Shown: positions 16,801 through 24,857, counted from the stretch's first letter. The stretch: 64,000 nucleotides of DNA from Aurantiacibacter sp. D1-12 (GCF_028858515.1 NZ_JAPJZJ010000002.1:248001-312000); one strand, 5' to 3'. Program-made: numbers and translations. The notes: generated from the letters alone by a model not told the origin.

Positions 16801-17491
16801 TCGGGGATTGCCGACCGACAGGAAGGGCAGGTACGTTTCTGAAAGCATCGAGGGCAACCTTGAGCTGGCCTATGCAATCTCCATACATAAGTCACAGGGC
16901 AGCGAGTTCGAGAAGACTTTTGTTGTTTTACCGAACTCTCGTCGACCACTCTCCGCTGAACTACTGTATACGGCTCTCACACGAGCTCAGGGGCATTGTC
17001 GTCTGTACGTGCAAGGCAGCCTGTCGCCGTTGCTTGAGGCTCGACGCAAAGAGAACGCCCAGAGCTTGCTAGTGTCCTCATCGCTCTTTGACCGTTTCAG
17101 ACCAGTCGAAGACCATCTGCTGAATAGAGACGACTGGTACGAAAGCGGTAAGATACACGAGGCGCTCAGTGGGGACATGGTCAGATCCAAATCGGAAGTG
17201 ATCATTGCCAACCTCCTCCATCAAGCTAGGATTCCCTTTACCTATGAGGAGCCAGCTTACGCGCCGGATGGGAGCTTTTATCTGCCCGACTTCACATTGC
17301 GGATCGGGGGAGAAAGACTCTTTTGGGAGCACTGGGGAATGCTCTCAGATGAGGCCTACAAAGCTCATCGTGATCAGAAGACTTCATGGTATGAAAAGCA
17401 CTTTGCTGGCCGACTTGTCGAAACTTTTGAGGGCAGTCAGCTAAGCTCAGAGGCAAACCGCCTCATTGGCGATCTCAAGCGTAGTCTCTAA
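13871..17491 (+). CDS. RecD-like SF1 helicase fused to a C-terminal PD-(D/E)XK nuclease-like domain
   Basis: The protein has 1206 residues. Residues 1-70 form an N-terminal module with conserved-looking HDDGWNG and several Cys. Residues 70-590 have no recognised domain. Residues 595-1050 form an SF1 helicase: Walker A GRAGTGKTT (602-610), IVIDETSMLD (689-698), GDHNQLPP (721-728), HKSQGSEF (1006-1013) and YTALTRA (1033-1039), closest to RecD/RecD2. Residues 1100-1206 contain SKSEVIIANLL (E1109), LPDF (D1140) and WEHWG (E1153), a plausible PD-(D/E)XK active site. Such a protein would unwind and cut DNA. It lies beside tRNA-Thr in AT-richer DNA, suggesting a horizontally acquired defence or repair gene. 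Its role is not established. Confidence 0.8.
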   Translation: MTTHLTARVAWHDDGWNGRVCAKPEQNTYCVGLRSYPGDVIHRERDLEQETKCAGKAVCKLGSDDLPPCIYSINAFGPEPIRGFSNPPDFFYDGAEREEWDIPPSTVCVWPYESMYGDEVYTNGRLDNDKRREGAEGFFEELEADESLIFYYANHSNPFTDENDPKYVIVGVSRVKQIGKPLFYSNPSDYVRENYAGGMIWARNVSSHYPNEGFRIPYHAYRDQPEILESILLTPEHPATCKYGARHLTDDTTIGMLEQMLGVIQRLKDIGDTHEDWGVREKWVQAQIARLWQRRGLYPGLLTVMDLLNAETCIPKAKELCDAGNEKEAFERFFTALESGKECQELDLTGVNAKQVARAWQLLEDDVRAFLKTVAVRIDIYFDQLEVIVSENRLSHGLSELQEIVDDPYLLSEFFVGDGLDDIIPWSTIDRGVFPSPELGAEALCEMLHDDPRRFRSLCVEQLRREPNQTFRPADIVLKEVNARLDRLPEWKRHTFSMRYFEVDREALEKSLVLRSEADRLYLYLQRVFEDERTVERTLNELFDRPEISLSRPIPDGFWLRSVSDEESILAQKGGEEYRKAVRAQADQCAQIFRLPLSVISGRAGTGKTTIIRAIVKGLRQVEGAGARVHVMTPTGKATDRVRAVFERHKISGVDVSTIHSFLASNGWLNDNLTFKRSGGKRSDLEGTIVIDETSMLDLQLAATFFRAIEWQGVKRLILVGDHNQLPPIGRGRVFSDVIDWMRGSNAPNLAVLETNMRQMENRIDGRGEGILGLAELFLVDPAAQAEQTTPEAEDLLKKVHQGGHVDEDLEVIFWDSPDDLVDSLIEDLVAALPASDGEEPIYKLWRKEVMQNRPERLQVLTPHRGELHGVDALNVALQSVLTNDLMDRVGAVDGVTLNDKVIQVQNRTSRRGLWAYDFDKNKLRKVELFNGEIGYVEAHNFDRSDLKKVFAGYSKKRLKRFQVKFARKEKLCVNYGRGLPTDRKGRYVSESIEGNLELAYAISIHKSQGSEFEKTFVVLPNSRRPLSAELLYTALTRAQGHCRLYVQGSLSPLLEARRKENAQSLLVSSSLFDRFRPVEDHLLNRDDWYESGKIHEALSGDMVRSKSEVIIANLLHQARIPFTYEEPAYAPDGSFYLPDFTLRIGGERLFWEHWGMLSDEAYKAHRDQKTSWYEKHFAGRLVETFEGSQLSSEANRLIGDLKRSL

Positions 17492-17732
17492 AACTTCTGC
17501 ATACCACGCTCTGAATGGCCGCCGGGTTATTGCTCGGTCGGGTTGAATTCCTGCTCCCGATCCGAAAATGAGAGCTATCAGTGAATCCGCCGACTATTCA
17601 CCCAGTGATACCGGCGGCGCCCGCGCACATTGGAACTGATAGGCACACCGTACGCAGCGGTGATGCCGGGTTTTCTTGTTAAATATTATAGCTTTGGACG
17701 TCATTTCGGGGTGTGCATCAACCAATTCGAAC

Positions 17733-17761
17733 GTGATTTGCGAATTGGATTCGCAAATCAC
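17733..17761. repeat. perfect 12-bp inverted repeat
   Basis: GTGATTTGCGAA (17733-17744) and TTCGCAAATCAC (17750-17761) form a perfect dyad with a 5-base spacer in the non-coding gap between the helicase and kinase genes. There is no T run on either strand, so it is not a classic terminator. It could be a protein-binding or recombination site at the island's right edge. The rest of the 298-bp gap shows no gene. Confidence 0.7.
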
Positions 17762-17789
17762 ATGCAAGTCAGAGACATGCAGAACCCGG

Positions 17790-19472
17790 CTACCTCCCCG
17801 CGTCGAACGAAGCCTTGCCGGCGCGAATGGCGAATTCACTGGGGCGGCGCACGGGAATCATCAGCACGCACCGTACCCCTTCCTTGTCAAAATCCAGCTG
17901 TACAGGGTGGCGAAGTTCATGCGCGACAATCCGCTCGATGAGATCGGTGCCGAAACCCCGGGTTCGGTTCGATGCAACAGGCGGCCCACCACGTTCCAGC
18001 CATTCAACGCGGACAAGGTCTTCAGAAGCGAGCACCCAATCCACACTCACGGTGCCGCCGGGCTGGCTTAGCGCGCCATACTTGCCAGCATTTGTCGCCA
18101 GTTCGTGCACCGCAAGACCGAGCGATAGCGCATCGTTGGGGGCAAGCTCGATATCGGGACCGCTGAGCTGCAACTGATGATCGCCGCCATGCGCGTAGGG
18201 CAACAATTCAGCGTCCACGACCGAACGGATCGGGGTGGAGCCCCAGTCCGACTGGGTCAGCAGATCGTGCGTTGCAGACAATGCCCGCACTCGCCCATCC
18301 AGTGAGGTCGCAAATTCGTCCACATCCTCGGCACGGCGGCGCGTCAGGGCGATAATCGAAAGCACATTGGCAAGCGTGTTCTTGACCCTGTGATTGAGCT
18401 CTCTGGTCAATGAATTGCGGATCGATGCCTGCTCTTCAAACCAGGTTAGCGAAGACTCATCCTCTTTCGCTTGCTGGGTGAGCATCCGCACCAGCAACAA
18501 AAGCAGCGTGGCAACCAGCAGGCCAAAGATCAGCGTCACCATCGAGAGGCCGGAAAGACCGGGGCTTCGTCGCTCGCTAACCAAGAGGACGAACGCGTGT
18601 TCGGCAATCACCACCGTCTGGCGGACATTGCGAAGGCGGCTCATTTCGCCGTCAAAAGTGCTGGCGACCAGCGACTCCTCTCCTTGATCGGGGTCCTCGG
18701 CATAGAGCCGAACGCCATAGGACCCAGCATCCTCGAGTTCGAGCGCGCTTTGCAGAAAATCCTGCGCGTTGAACGGGCTGTAGATAAAACCCTTCAATTG
18801 TCGGCCGCCTGGCCCAGCCTCGAACACGGGCATGTAGATCAGGAAGCCCGGCGCTTCGCCGTTTCCTTCCTGTTGCAACACGACCTTACCGCTGGCGACA
18901 GGCCGCGCGTATTCCTCTGCCTCCTGCATCGCGGCGCGGCGGACGGGCTCCGAATACATGTCAAAGCCCAGTGCCCGGCGGTTGCGTTCTGTATCGGGCT
19001 GCAAGAATGTGACGGGGACTGCAAAAGCCTGCTCGCCGGACAAGCCAGGATAGAGCTCGTACGAGCCCGGCCCTTGCTCCGCCACCAGCGCATTGAATTC
19101 CTCAACCTGCGTCGGGAAGACGACCCTTGCCCAGCCGATCCCTTCAGCACCGCGATAGTCGGCATCAAGCCGCAGCTCCGATACGAAACGCCGGAAATCG
19201 TCCGCCGGAACTTCATCCATTGTCGAAAGCAAGGCCGCGCCTGCACGTAGATAGGCGCTGCTGGCATTGGCGCGGCGTTCGAGTGCGGCGGCAATGGCTG
19301 TTGTCCGGGCGCTCAGCTGCGCCGCGTCACGCTGGGTCTCGCCGCGTTCAATTGCGAAGACGCTGAGGATCGTGATGGCTGCGACCAGCGCAAAAATGCC
19401 GACGGGCAAAGCCCGCGGATAGCTCAGGAGCCACCGTTTTGTCCTGCTCCGCCGTTCGGCCGCCTGTTGCAC
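17790..19472 (-). CDS. CHASE-domain HWE-family sensor histidine kinase of the general stress response
   Basis: In the 560-residue membrane kinase, TM1 is at 22-41, a periplasmic CHASE domain spans about 60-290, and TM2 is at about 305-330. The HWE kinase core follows. The phosphoacceptor is H361 in ELNHRVKNTLANV, the N box is HELATNAGKYGAL, and the motif VEWLERGGP supplies the W-x-E of the HWE class. Such kinases phosphorylate PhyR or single-domain receivers. The gene is divergent from nepR-ecfG, and the shared gap carries a near-symmetric EcfG promoter. The start is a GTG. In Erythrobacter a kinase in this position feeds the stress response (family knowledge). The ligand is unknown. Confidence 0.9.
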   Translation of the reverse strand: MQQAAERRSRTKRWLLSYPRALPVGIFALVAAITILSVFAIERGETQRDAAQLSARTTAIAAALERRANASSAYLRAGAALLSTMDEVPADDFRRFVSELRLDADYRGAEGIGWARVVFPTQVEEFNALVAEQGPGSYELYPGLSGEQAFAVPVTFLQPDTERNRRALGFDMYSEPVRRAAMQEAEEYARPVASGKVVLQQEGNGEAPGFLIYMPVFEAGPGGRQLKGFIYSPFNAQDFLQSALELEDAGSYGVRLYAEDPDQGEESLVASTFDGEMSRLRNVRQTVVIAEHAFVLLVSERRSPGLSGLSMVTLIFGLLVATLLLLLVRMLTQQAKEDESSLTWFEEQASIRNSLTRELNHRVKNTLANVLSIIALTRRRAEDVDEFATSLDGRVRALSATHDLLTQSDWGSTPIRSVVDAELLPYAHGGDHQLQLSGPDIELAPNDALSLGLAVHELATNAGKYGALSQPGGTVSVDWVLASEDLVRVEWLERGGPPVASNRTRGFGTDLIERIVAHELRHPVQLDFDKEGVRCVLMIPVRRPSEFAIRAGKASFDAGR

Positions 19473-19531
19473 CCTCTTACCTCTAAATCTCGCGCAATTC
19501 GGCTCATGCCGAGAAGAAACGCACTATGCGG

Positions 19532-19558
19532 GGAACCGGACGCGACGGATTTCGTTCC
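19532..19558. promoter_or_regulatory. overlapping divergent EcfG-type promoters (nepR-ecfG and kinase)
   Basis: Plus strand: GGAACC (19532-19537), 15 bases, CGTT (19553-19556), i.e. GGAAC-N16-CGTT, pointing at nepR with a leader of about 105 nt. Minus strand: GGAAC (19558-19554), 16 bases, GGTT (19537-19534), one mismatch, pointing at the kinase. The two -35 elements double as each other's -10, so one sigma factor could fire in both directions. Confidence 0.8.
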
Positions 19559-19668
19559 AATCGCACACAGTATCGCACAATTTTTTGCAAAGCGCGGCAC
19601 AAGCAATGCCCATCTCGAACCGGGCTGCAAGAACTCCGCGTTTTCGATGGGATAGAATTTTTCAGCCA

Positions 19669-19851
19669 ATGGTACCGTCTCAAGACAACAAGAAGCTTGC
19701 ACCGCAGACGGAAAATGCGGATGCTCCCAAGCAAGATGGCCCGGAATGGACTTCCGGCCTCAAGCGACTTTACGACAGCGTGCTGGATGAGCCGCTGCCC
19801 GATAGCTTCAAGGACCTTCTCTCCAAACTGGATGAGAACGAAAACGGATGA
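19669..19851 (+). CDS. nepR: NepR, anti-sigma factor of EcfG
   Basis: The 60-residue protein's second half is the NepR core: PEWTSGLKRLYDSVLDEPLP, then DSFKDLLSKLD, two helices that clamp the sigma factor. The first 25 residues are polar. Phosphorylated PhyR sequesters NepR by mimicking sigma. The start at 19669 was chosen because upstream codons are not NepR-like. The stop overlaps the ecfG start (ATGA), which ensures coupled synthesis. It is transcribed from the EcfG promoter at 19532, giving feedback. Confidence 0.93.
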   Translation: MVPSQDNKKLAPQTENADAPKQDGPEWTSGLKRLYDSVLDEPLPDSFKDLLSKLDENENG

Positions 19852-20480
19852 GCGAGACCAAGGCGAAGAAGGAGCTGCCCAAGCGCAGCGCCGAAGACAA
19901 GCGTGCGTTCAAACGCGAGCTGACCGAAGTCGTGCCGCATCTGCGTGCATTCGCTCGCGGGCTTTGCGGGCGCCCCGACATGGCGGACGATCTCGTGCAG
20001 GAAGCCCTGCTCAAGGCATGGGCTGCGCAGGAACGGTTTGAACCCGGTACATCGATGAGAGCCTGGACCTTCGTGATCCTGCGCAATGCCTATCTCACGG
20101 ATATGCGCCGTAATCGGTTTCGCGGGGAATATGATGAGGGTGTGGCGGAGCGAATTCTTACCGCACCCGCAAGTCAGGAAGAGCCCATCCACCTGTCCGA
20201 CCTCCATCGCGCATTGCTGACCCTGCCACCGGAGCGGCGCGAGGCATTGCTGCTCGTGGGCGCAGGCGGTTTCTCTTACGAAGAGGCGGCCAACATCTGT
20301 GGCTGTGCAGTCGGTACGATCAAGAGCCGCGTCGGGCGCGCCCGTGCGACGCTGTCCAGCATGATTCAGGATGGCGACATCCCCGATCGTTCAATAGAAG
20401 ACCCTGCAGCGCACCGCGCCATTCTGGAGGAACTGGACGAGGTCGCTGCCGGTCGCGGTGAAACCGCGTCAATCAAGTAA
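19848..20480 (+). CDS. ecfG: EcfG, general stress response sigma factor
   Basis: The 210-residue ECF sigma factor has region 2 at residues 20-90 (FARGLCGRPDMADDLVQEALLKAW, then FVILRNAYLTDMRR) and region 4 at 120-175 (LPPERREALLLVGAGGFSYEEAA, then CAVGTIKSRVGRAR). An N-terminal lysine-rich segment precedes region 2, and the C-terminal tail of about 30 residues is acidic. It directs RNA polymerase to GGAAC-N16/17-CGTT promoters, several of which are in this window. It overlaps nepR by 4 bp. Confidence 0.95.
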   Translation: MSETKAKKELPKRSAEDKRAFKRELTEVVPHLRAFARGLCGRPDMADDLVQEALLKAWAAQERFEPGTSMRAWTFVILRNAYLTDMRRNRFRGEYDEGVAERILTAPASQEEPIHLSDLHRALLTLPPERREALLLVGAGGFSYEEAANICGCAVGTIKSRVGRARATLSSMIQDGDIPDRSIEDPAAHRAILEELDEVAAGRGETASIK

Positions 20481-20525
20481 TTTCGCGGGCTGCATGCTCG
20501 CACGAAGAAGGAATTTCAGGCGAGC

Positions 20526-21683
20526 ATGAGTTCGGAGGGGGATTTTCCGGAAGATGAAAGCATCGGAGCGGCTCGTCGCCGCACGATGACCTTTGCCGCA
20601 CAAGAATTGCGGCTGATCTCCGCGCTTGTCGTGCTGTTGGCGATTGGCCTGTTTTTTGCCCTGCCCTTCGTTCTCTCGATCGGTTCGGTCGTTTTCCTGC
20701 CGCTCGTCGCGGGTTTGATTCTGACGATCATTCTCTCACCACTGGCAGACAAGATGGCGAGCTGGGGAGTGCCCAACATCCTTGCATCGCTGCTCGCCCT
20801 GCTCGCCTTCTTCGCGATCCTCGCTCTTGCGCTGACCGCGGTCTTCACGCCTGCAATCTCGCTTTATGACGAGGTTCCGGCGATGATCACACAAGTGGGA
20901 GAGCACTTCAGCGAGCTGCAGATGACCTTCGCGTGGGTCGCGCAGCTCAACGAGCAACTCGCCGCCCTGACCGGCGACAAGGGGACCGAAGTCGTCCTCG
21001 CCGGGCCAACCATGCTGGAGCAGCTTGCACTCGCAACGCCAACCGTGCTGCTTGAGCTGCTGCTGACCTTCATGCTCGCCTTCTTCATGATCGAAGCACG
21101 GGTGCGCATGCGCCGTCGTCTCCTGCTGGATCGCCAACAAGTTGGCGCCAGCCTCAAGGCAGCGCGGGCCATGCGCGAGGTGCAGGACCGTGTGGCGGCC
21201 TACATCATGACGGTTGGCGTGATCAATCTGGGCGTCGGAGTGGTGGTCGCGCTTGGCGCATGGGCGATGGGTATGGATGCGCCGATCATGTGGGGTGGGC
21301 TTGCTGCGCTTCTAAACTTCATCCCCTATGTCGGTCCGCTGATGATGATCGTATTGCTTGGCCTGTTCGGTCTCGGCTCCGCAGACTCGGTGTTCGTAGG
21401 CCTGATTCCTGCCGCCGCCTATCTTGGCCTGCATACCGTGGAGTCAAATGTCGTGACACCTAGTGTGCTGGGCGCGCGCTTCACCATGAACCCCGTCGCT
21501 ATCCTGCTGGCTCTCGCGTACTTCGGATGGATCTGGGGCGTAGCTGGCGCGCTGCTTTCAGTGCCCATCCTGCTGACGCTCGCAGCGCTGATCGATCATC
21601 TGGGCAGACCCAACTTTATCGGCTTCATCTTTGGTGAACCGCTGTTTTCGACCAACATCCTGGATATGCAGGCCGAAGACTGA
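20526..21683 (+). CDS. AI-2E family transporter (PerM-like membrane protein)
   Basis: The 385-residue membrane protein has paired N-terminal helices, a central amphipathic region (residues 120-165) and five or six further helices. The family segment is visible as LNFIPYVGPLMMI near residue 265, followed by ESNVVTPSVLGARFTMNPVAI. Family members export small molecules or work in ion exchange; the AI-2 link is historical. It starts 45 bp after ecfG in the same direction and may be cotranscribed with it. A strong hairpin terminator follows immediately. Confidence 0.9.
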   Translation: MSSEGDFPEDESIGAARRRTMTFAAQELRLISALVVLLAIGLFFALPFVLSIGSVVFLPLVAGLILTIILSPLADKMASWGVPNILASLLALLAFFAILALALTAVFTPAISLYDEVPAMITQVGEHFSELQMTFAWVAQLNEQLAALTGDKGTEVVLAGPTMLEQLALATPTVLLELLLTFMLAFFMIEARVRMRRRLLLDRQQVGASLKAARAMREVQDRVAAYIMTVGVINLGVGVVVALGAWAMGMDAPIMWGGLAALLNFIPYVGPLMMIVLLGLFGLGSADSVFVGLIPAAAYLGLHTVESNVVTPSVLGARFTMNPVAILLALAYFGWIWGVAGALLSVPILLTLAALIDHLGRPNFIGFIFGEPLFSTNILDMQAED

Positions 21684-21718
21684 AAAGGGCCCGCTCCCGG
21701 TGAGGAGCGAGCCCTTTG
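21684..21718. terminator. bidirectional terminator
   Basis: AAAGGGC-c-CGCTCC and GGAGCG-a-GCCCTTT pair around CGGTGA right after the permease stop, and the convergent sodB ends at 21742. The A and T flanks make it usable from both sides. Confidence 0.8.
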
Positions 21719-21741
21719 CACACATGCCTCTGATCAGGTGA

Positions 21742-22353
21742 TCAGGCGGGATAGGTCCAGGCCGATCCGCGCGCCAGATTGTCAGCCGCGAAGTCCCAGT
21801 TGAGGTGATTGTCCACCACCGCATCGAGGTAGCTCGGGCGGGCGTTCTGGTGATCGAGGTAGTAGGCGTGTTCCCACAGGTCGATCACCAGCAGTGGGTT
21901 GTAGTCGCTGTCAGCCAGCGTGTCTGCGTCGTGCGTATCGACGACTTCCAGCTTGCCGCCCTTTTCCGCGAGCCAGACCCAGCCGCTGGCAAAGTGACCA
22001 GTGCCCTTGGCTTTCAACTGGCCCTTCAGCTCATCAAGCGATCCAAAGCTCGCATCGATCATGTCGGCAAGGTCGCCGCTCGGGCCCGAGGTGCTCGGTG
22101 TGAGCGAATGCCAGAAGAAACCGTGGTTCCACACCTGTGCCGAGTTGTTGAACAGGCCGGCGTTCGAACCGCGCGATGCGGCAATGATCTCTGCCAGCGA
22201 GGCGTCGGCCTGATCTGTGTCCGCAATCGCATCGTTGGTTTTCGTAACATAGGCATTGTGGTGCTTGCCGTGATGGAAGCTGAATGTCTCCGCGCTGATC
22301 GCCGGGGCAATCGCTTCGCTATCGTAAGGGAGCGGCATAAGTGTGAAAGCCAT
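21742..22353 (-). CDS. sodB: iron superoxide dismutase
   Basis: The 203-residue cytoplasmic Fe/Mn-type enzyme converts superoxide to O2 and H2O2. The metal ligands are visible as His in FSFHHGKHH, His in QVWNHGFFWHSL, and Asp and His in VIDLWEHAYYLDH. The Gln-less context around GHFASGWVWL, with Ala before the conserved glycine region, resembles Fe-type (SodB) more than Mn-type; metal choice is not certain. The start at 22353 (MAFTLMPLPYD) follows AGGAAGG. No EcfG motif is upstream. Confidence 0.93.
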   Translation of the reverse strand: MAFTLMPLPYDSEAIAPAISAETFSFHHGKHHNAYVTKTNDAIADTDQADASLAEIIAASRGSNAGLFNNSAQVWNHGFFWHSLTPSTSGPSGDLADMIDASFGSLDELKGQLKAKGTGHFASGWVWLAEKGGKLEVVDTHDADTLADSDYNPLLVIDLWEHAYYLDHQNARPSYLDAVVDNHLNWDFAADNLARGSAWTYPA

Positions 22354-22536
22354 GAGTGGTTGTCCTTCCTGTCTTGAATTCCGGTATGCCCTACCAATGC
22401 GTGAGCCGGGCGCAAGTTGCATGTTGGTGCCGATTTTCCGCCAAACAAGCCCGCGCACCAGCTTCATAGGTGACAAGCCGAGCGCAAGTCGGCATGCAGT
22501 TTGCCAAGACAAGTTGCACGCAATCGAAGGGTAAGC

Positions 22537-23874
22537 ATGGGACGCACCTATTTCGGCACGGACGGCATTCGCGGCCGGGCCAATGGCAAGACACTCAACG
22601 CCGCCGTGGCGATGAAGGTAGGGCAGGCCGCCGGACGCCATTTCCTGCGCGGCGATCACAAGCACCGCGTTGTGATCGGCAAGGATACCCGCCTGTCGGG
22701 TTATATGATGGAGAACGCACTGGTTGCGGGCTTCACCAGTGTAGGGATGGATGTGATCATGACCGGTCCGCTCCCCACCCCAGCTGTCGCGTTGCTGACG
22801 CGCGAAATGCGCGCCGATATCGGGGTGATGATCTCTGCCAGCCACAACGCCTATCCTGACAACGGCATCAAGCTGTTTGGCCCGGACGGTTTCAAACTGT
22901 CCGATGCCGATGAAGAAGCGATCGAAGCAGCCATGTCGCAGGATCCGGTGCTGGCCGAAGGCGATGCCATTGGCCGTGCGCGGCGGATCGACGATGCCAA
23001 GGGCCGCTACATCCACGCGGTCAAGCGCGCCCTGCCAAGCGATCTTCGGCTCGACGGCCTCAAGATCGTCATCGATTGCGCGCACGGCGCGGCCTACAAC
23101 GTCACCCCCACCGCCATCTGGGAGCTCGGCGCAGAGGTCATCGCGATGGGCGTCTCCCCCAACGGCACCAACATCAACGATGGTGTCGGCTCGACTTCGC
23201 TCGATGCGATCAGAGCCCGCGTGGTCGAGGAAGGCGCGGACATTGGCATTGCTCTTGATGGCGATGCGGACCGCCTGATCGTGATCGACGAGAAGGGGCA
23301 GAAAGTCGACGGCGACCAGATTATGGGCCTGATCGGCAGCCGATGGAAGCTGAAGGGTCTGCTCAAAGGGCCCGGTGTTGTCGCCACGGTCATGTCCAAC
23401 CTAGGCCTCGAGCGGTTCCTTGCTGGCGAAGGATTGGAGCTGATCCGGGCCAAGGTCGGTGACCGCTACGTTCTCGAAGAGATGAAGCGGCACGGGTGCA
23501 ACGTCGGCGGGGAGCAGTCGGGCCATATGATCCTGCTCGATCATGCGACCACGGGTGATGGCACGATCGCCGCGATGCAGGTGCTCGCCGCGATGGTGCG
23601 CACAGGCAAACCCGCCAGCGAGCTGCTCCATCTGTTCGACCCCGTCCCGCAACTGCTCAAGAACGTGCAGTATGACGGTGGCGATCCGCTGGAGGACACG
23701 AGCGTCAAACAGGCGATAGCCGATGGCGAAGCCGATCTTGGCAACAGCGGTCGGCTGGTGATCCGAAAGTCGGGCACCGAGCCGCTGATCCGCGTGATGG
23801 CAGAGGGCGACGACGCCGCACAGGTTACCCGCGTGGTGGACGACATCTGTAAGGCTGTCGAGAAGGCGCTCTGA
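22537..23874 (+). CDS. glmM: phosphoglucosamine mutase
   Basis: The 445-residue protein starts [13 protein letters not shown]. The active-site phosphoserine is in [15 protein letters not shown], the metal loop is DGDADR and the sugar-binding GGEQSGH segment follows, with a C-terminal [12 protein letters not shown] phosphate loop. It converts glucosamine-6-P to glucosamine-1-P for UDP-GlcNAc, needed for peptidoglycan and LPS. The AAGGGT SD and family N terminus fix the start at 22537. The stop shares one base with the next gene's ATG (TGATG), so it forms an operon with the two genes downstream. Confidence 0.96.
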   Translation: MGRTYFGTDGIRGRANGKTLNAAVAMKVGQAAGRHFLRGDHKHRVVIGKDTRLSGYMMENALVAGFTSVGMDVIMTGPLPTPAVALLTREMRADIGVMISASHNAYPDNGIKLFGPDGFKLSDADEEAIEAAMSQDPVLAEGDAIGRARRIDDAKGRYIHAVKRALPSDLRLDGLKIVIDCAHGAAYNVTPTAIWELGAEVIAMGVSPNGTNINDGVGSTSLDAIRARVVEEGADIGIALDGDADRLIVIDEKGQKVDGDQIMGLIGSRWKLKGLLKGPGVVATVMSNLGLERFLAGEGLELIRAKVGDRYVLEEMKRHGCNVGGEQSGHMILLDHATTGDGTIAAMQVLAAMVRTGKPASELLHLFDPVPQLLKNVQYDGGDPLEDTSVKQAIADGEADLGNSGRLVIRKSGTEPLIRVMAEGDDAAQVTRVVDDICKAVEKAL

Positions 23875-24098
23875 TGCTCGCGATGCGCCCCGATTGCGAG
23901 CGCTGCGGCGCAGACACACCGGCCGACCTGCCGGGTGCCTTCATCTGCAGCTTCGAATGCACCTTCTGCGCCGAGTGCGCTGAGGCGCTGGACGACACCT
24001 GCCCCAATTGCGGCGGCGAACTGGTCGACCGTCCCACCCGCCGCGGCAAAGCGCTCGCCAAGCACCCGGCGAGCACCGAGCGCAAGTTCAAGGGCTGA
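23874..24098 (+). CDS. DUF1272 zinc-ribbon-like small protein
   Basis: The 74-residue protein is rich in cysteine pairs: CERCGAD, then CSFECTFCAECA and CPNCGGELV. This matches DUF1272, a short presumed zinc-binding family of unknown function. Lysine/arginine residues dominate the last 25 positions. It overlaps the end of glmM and precedes thiD by 6 bp, so it is cotranscribed with both. No function is implied by either neighbour. Confidence 0.85.
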   Translation: MLAMRPDCERCGADTPADLPGAFICSFECTFCAECAEALDDTCPNCGGELVDRPTRRGKALAKHPASTERKFKG

Positions 24099-24104
24099 GC
24101 TATA

Positions 24105-24857
24105 GTGGCTGCCCGCCCTCCCCGCATCCTTGCGATTGCCGGGTCCGATAGCTCGGGCGGCGCGGGCATTCAGGCGGACATCAAGACGATCACCATGCTC
24201 GGCGGCTACGCTATGACAGCGGTGACCGCGCTAACCGCGCAGAACACCCGCGGGGTGCGCGCGGTCGAGGCGTGCGATCCGGACTTTGTCGCCGCGCAAA
24301 TGGATGCCTGCATGGAGGATATCGGCGTGGATGCGGTCAAGATCGGGATGCTCGGTAGCGCCGATATTGCCGAGGTAGTTGCGGATCGGCTGGAAGACCT
24401 GCCCTGCCCCATTATGTTCGATCCCGTCATGGTTGCCACCAGCGGCAGCGTACTGGCGGACGAGGCAACCATCGACGTGTTCGAATGGCTGATGGAGCTC
24501 GCCACGCTCACCACCCCTAACGTTCCCGAACTCGAAGCGCTTGGCGGCGTAAGTGGCATGGAGGCGCGCGGTGTCACCTACCTCGCCAAGGGCGGTGATG
24601 CCGACGGGCCGATGGTCGAGGATCGCCTCGTGCGACCCGGCATGGACGACGTGGTGTGGAGCGAAGCACGCATCGTCACCAAGCACACACACGGCACCGG
24701 CTGCACGCTCTCGAGCGCGGTTGCGACCAAGCTGGCGCAGGGCCTGCCGCTCGAAGAGGCGGTTGCCGAAGCGCGGCAGTTCGTGCGTGAGGCGCTGCTG
24801 GCCGCACCGGGCTTTGGTCAGGGCAGCGGACCGCTTGGGCATCAGTCGGTGCGCTGA
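24105..24857 (+). CDS. thiD: hydroxymethylpyrimidine/phosphomethylpyrimidine kinase
   Basis: The 250-residue ribokinase-fold enzyme of thiamine synthesis phosphorylates HMP and HMP-P. Visible features are AIAGSDSSGGAGIQADIKT at the N terminus, DPVMVATSG in the centre and the anion-hole/catalytic motif THGTGCTLSSA near residue 205. It starts with GTG. It sits third in the glmM operon; there is no TPP riboswitch because the gene directly abuts the preceding one. Confidence 0.95.
   Translation: MAARPPRILAIAGSDSSGGAGIQADIKTITMLGGYAMTAVTALTAQNTRGVRAVEACDPDFVAAQMDACMEDIGVDAVKIGMLGSADIAEVVADRLEDLPCPIMFDPVMVATSGSVLADEATIDVFEWLMELATLTTPNVPELEALGGVSGMEARGVTYLAKGGDADGPMVEDRLVRPGMDDVVWSEARIVTKHTHGTGCTLSSAVATKLAQGLPLEEAVAEARQFVREALLAAPGFGQGSGPLGHQSVR

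Larger units (their letters stand above)
13524..17789 (+). other. possible tRNA-Thr-associated island
   Basis: The block immediately 3' of tRNA-Thr, up to the stress kinase gene, is visibly less GC-rich and uses more A/T-ending codons than either side. It carries an HsdR-like fragment and a single large helicase-nuclease gene. No integrase was found and no copy of the tRNA 3' end was seen at the right boundary. The island call therefore rests on composition, tRNA adjacency and gene content. The flanks 13524-13670 and 17492-17732 hold no recognisable gene. Confidence 0.45.

Noticed and set aside
13524-17789. Direct repeat of the tRNA-Thr 3' end (attachment-site duplication)
   Set aside because: The AAGCGGCACCA end was searched for by eye in the right flank and not found; no integrase is present, so no integrated element is claimed.
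22354-23085. N-terminal extension of the sodB frame
   Set aside because: The frame is open through glmM antisense; the SOD fold begins at 22353 with a good SD.
24060-24110. TPP riboswitch before thiD
   Set aside because: thiD follows the DUF1272 gene by only 6 bp, leaving no room for a leader, and no THI-box motif is visible.
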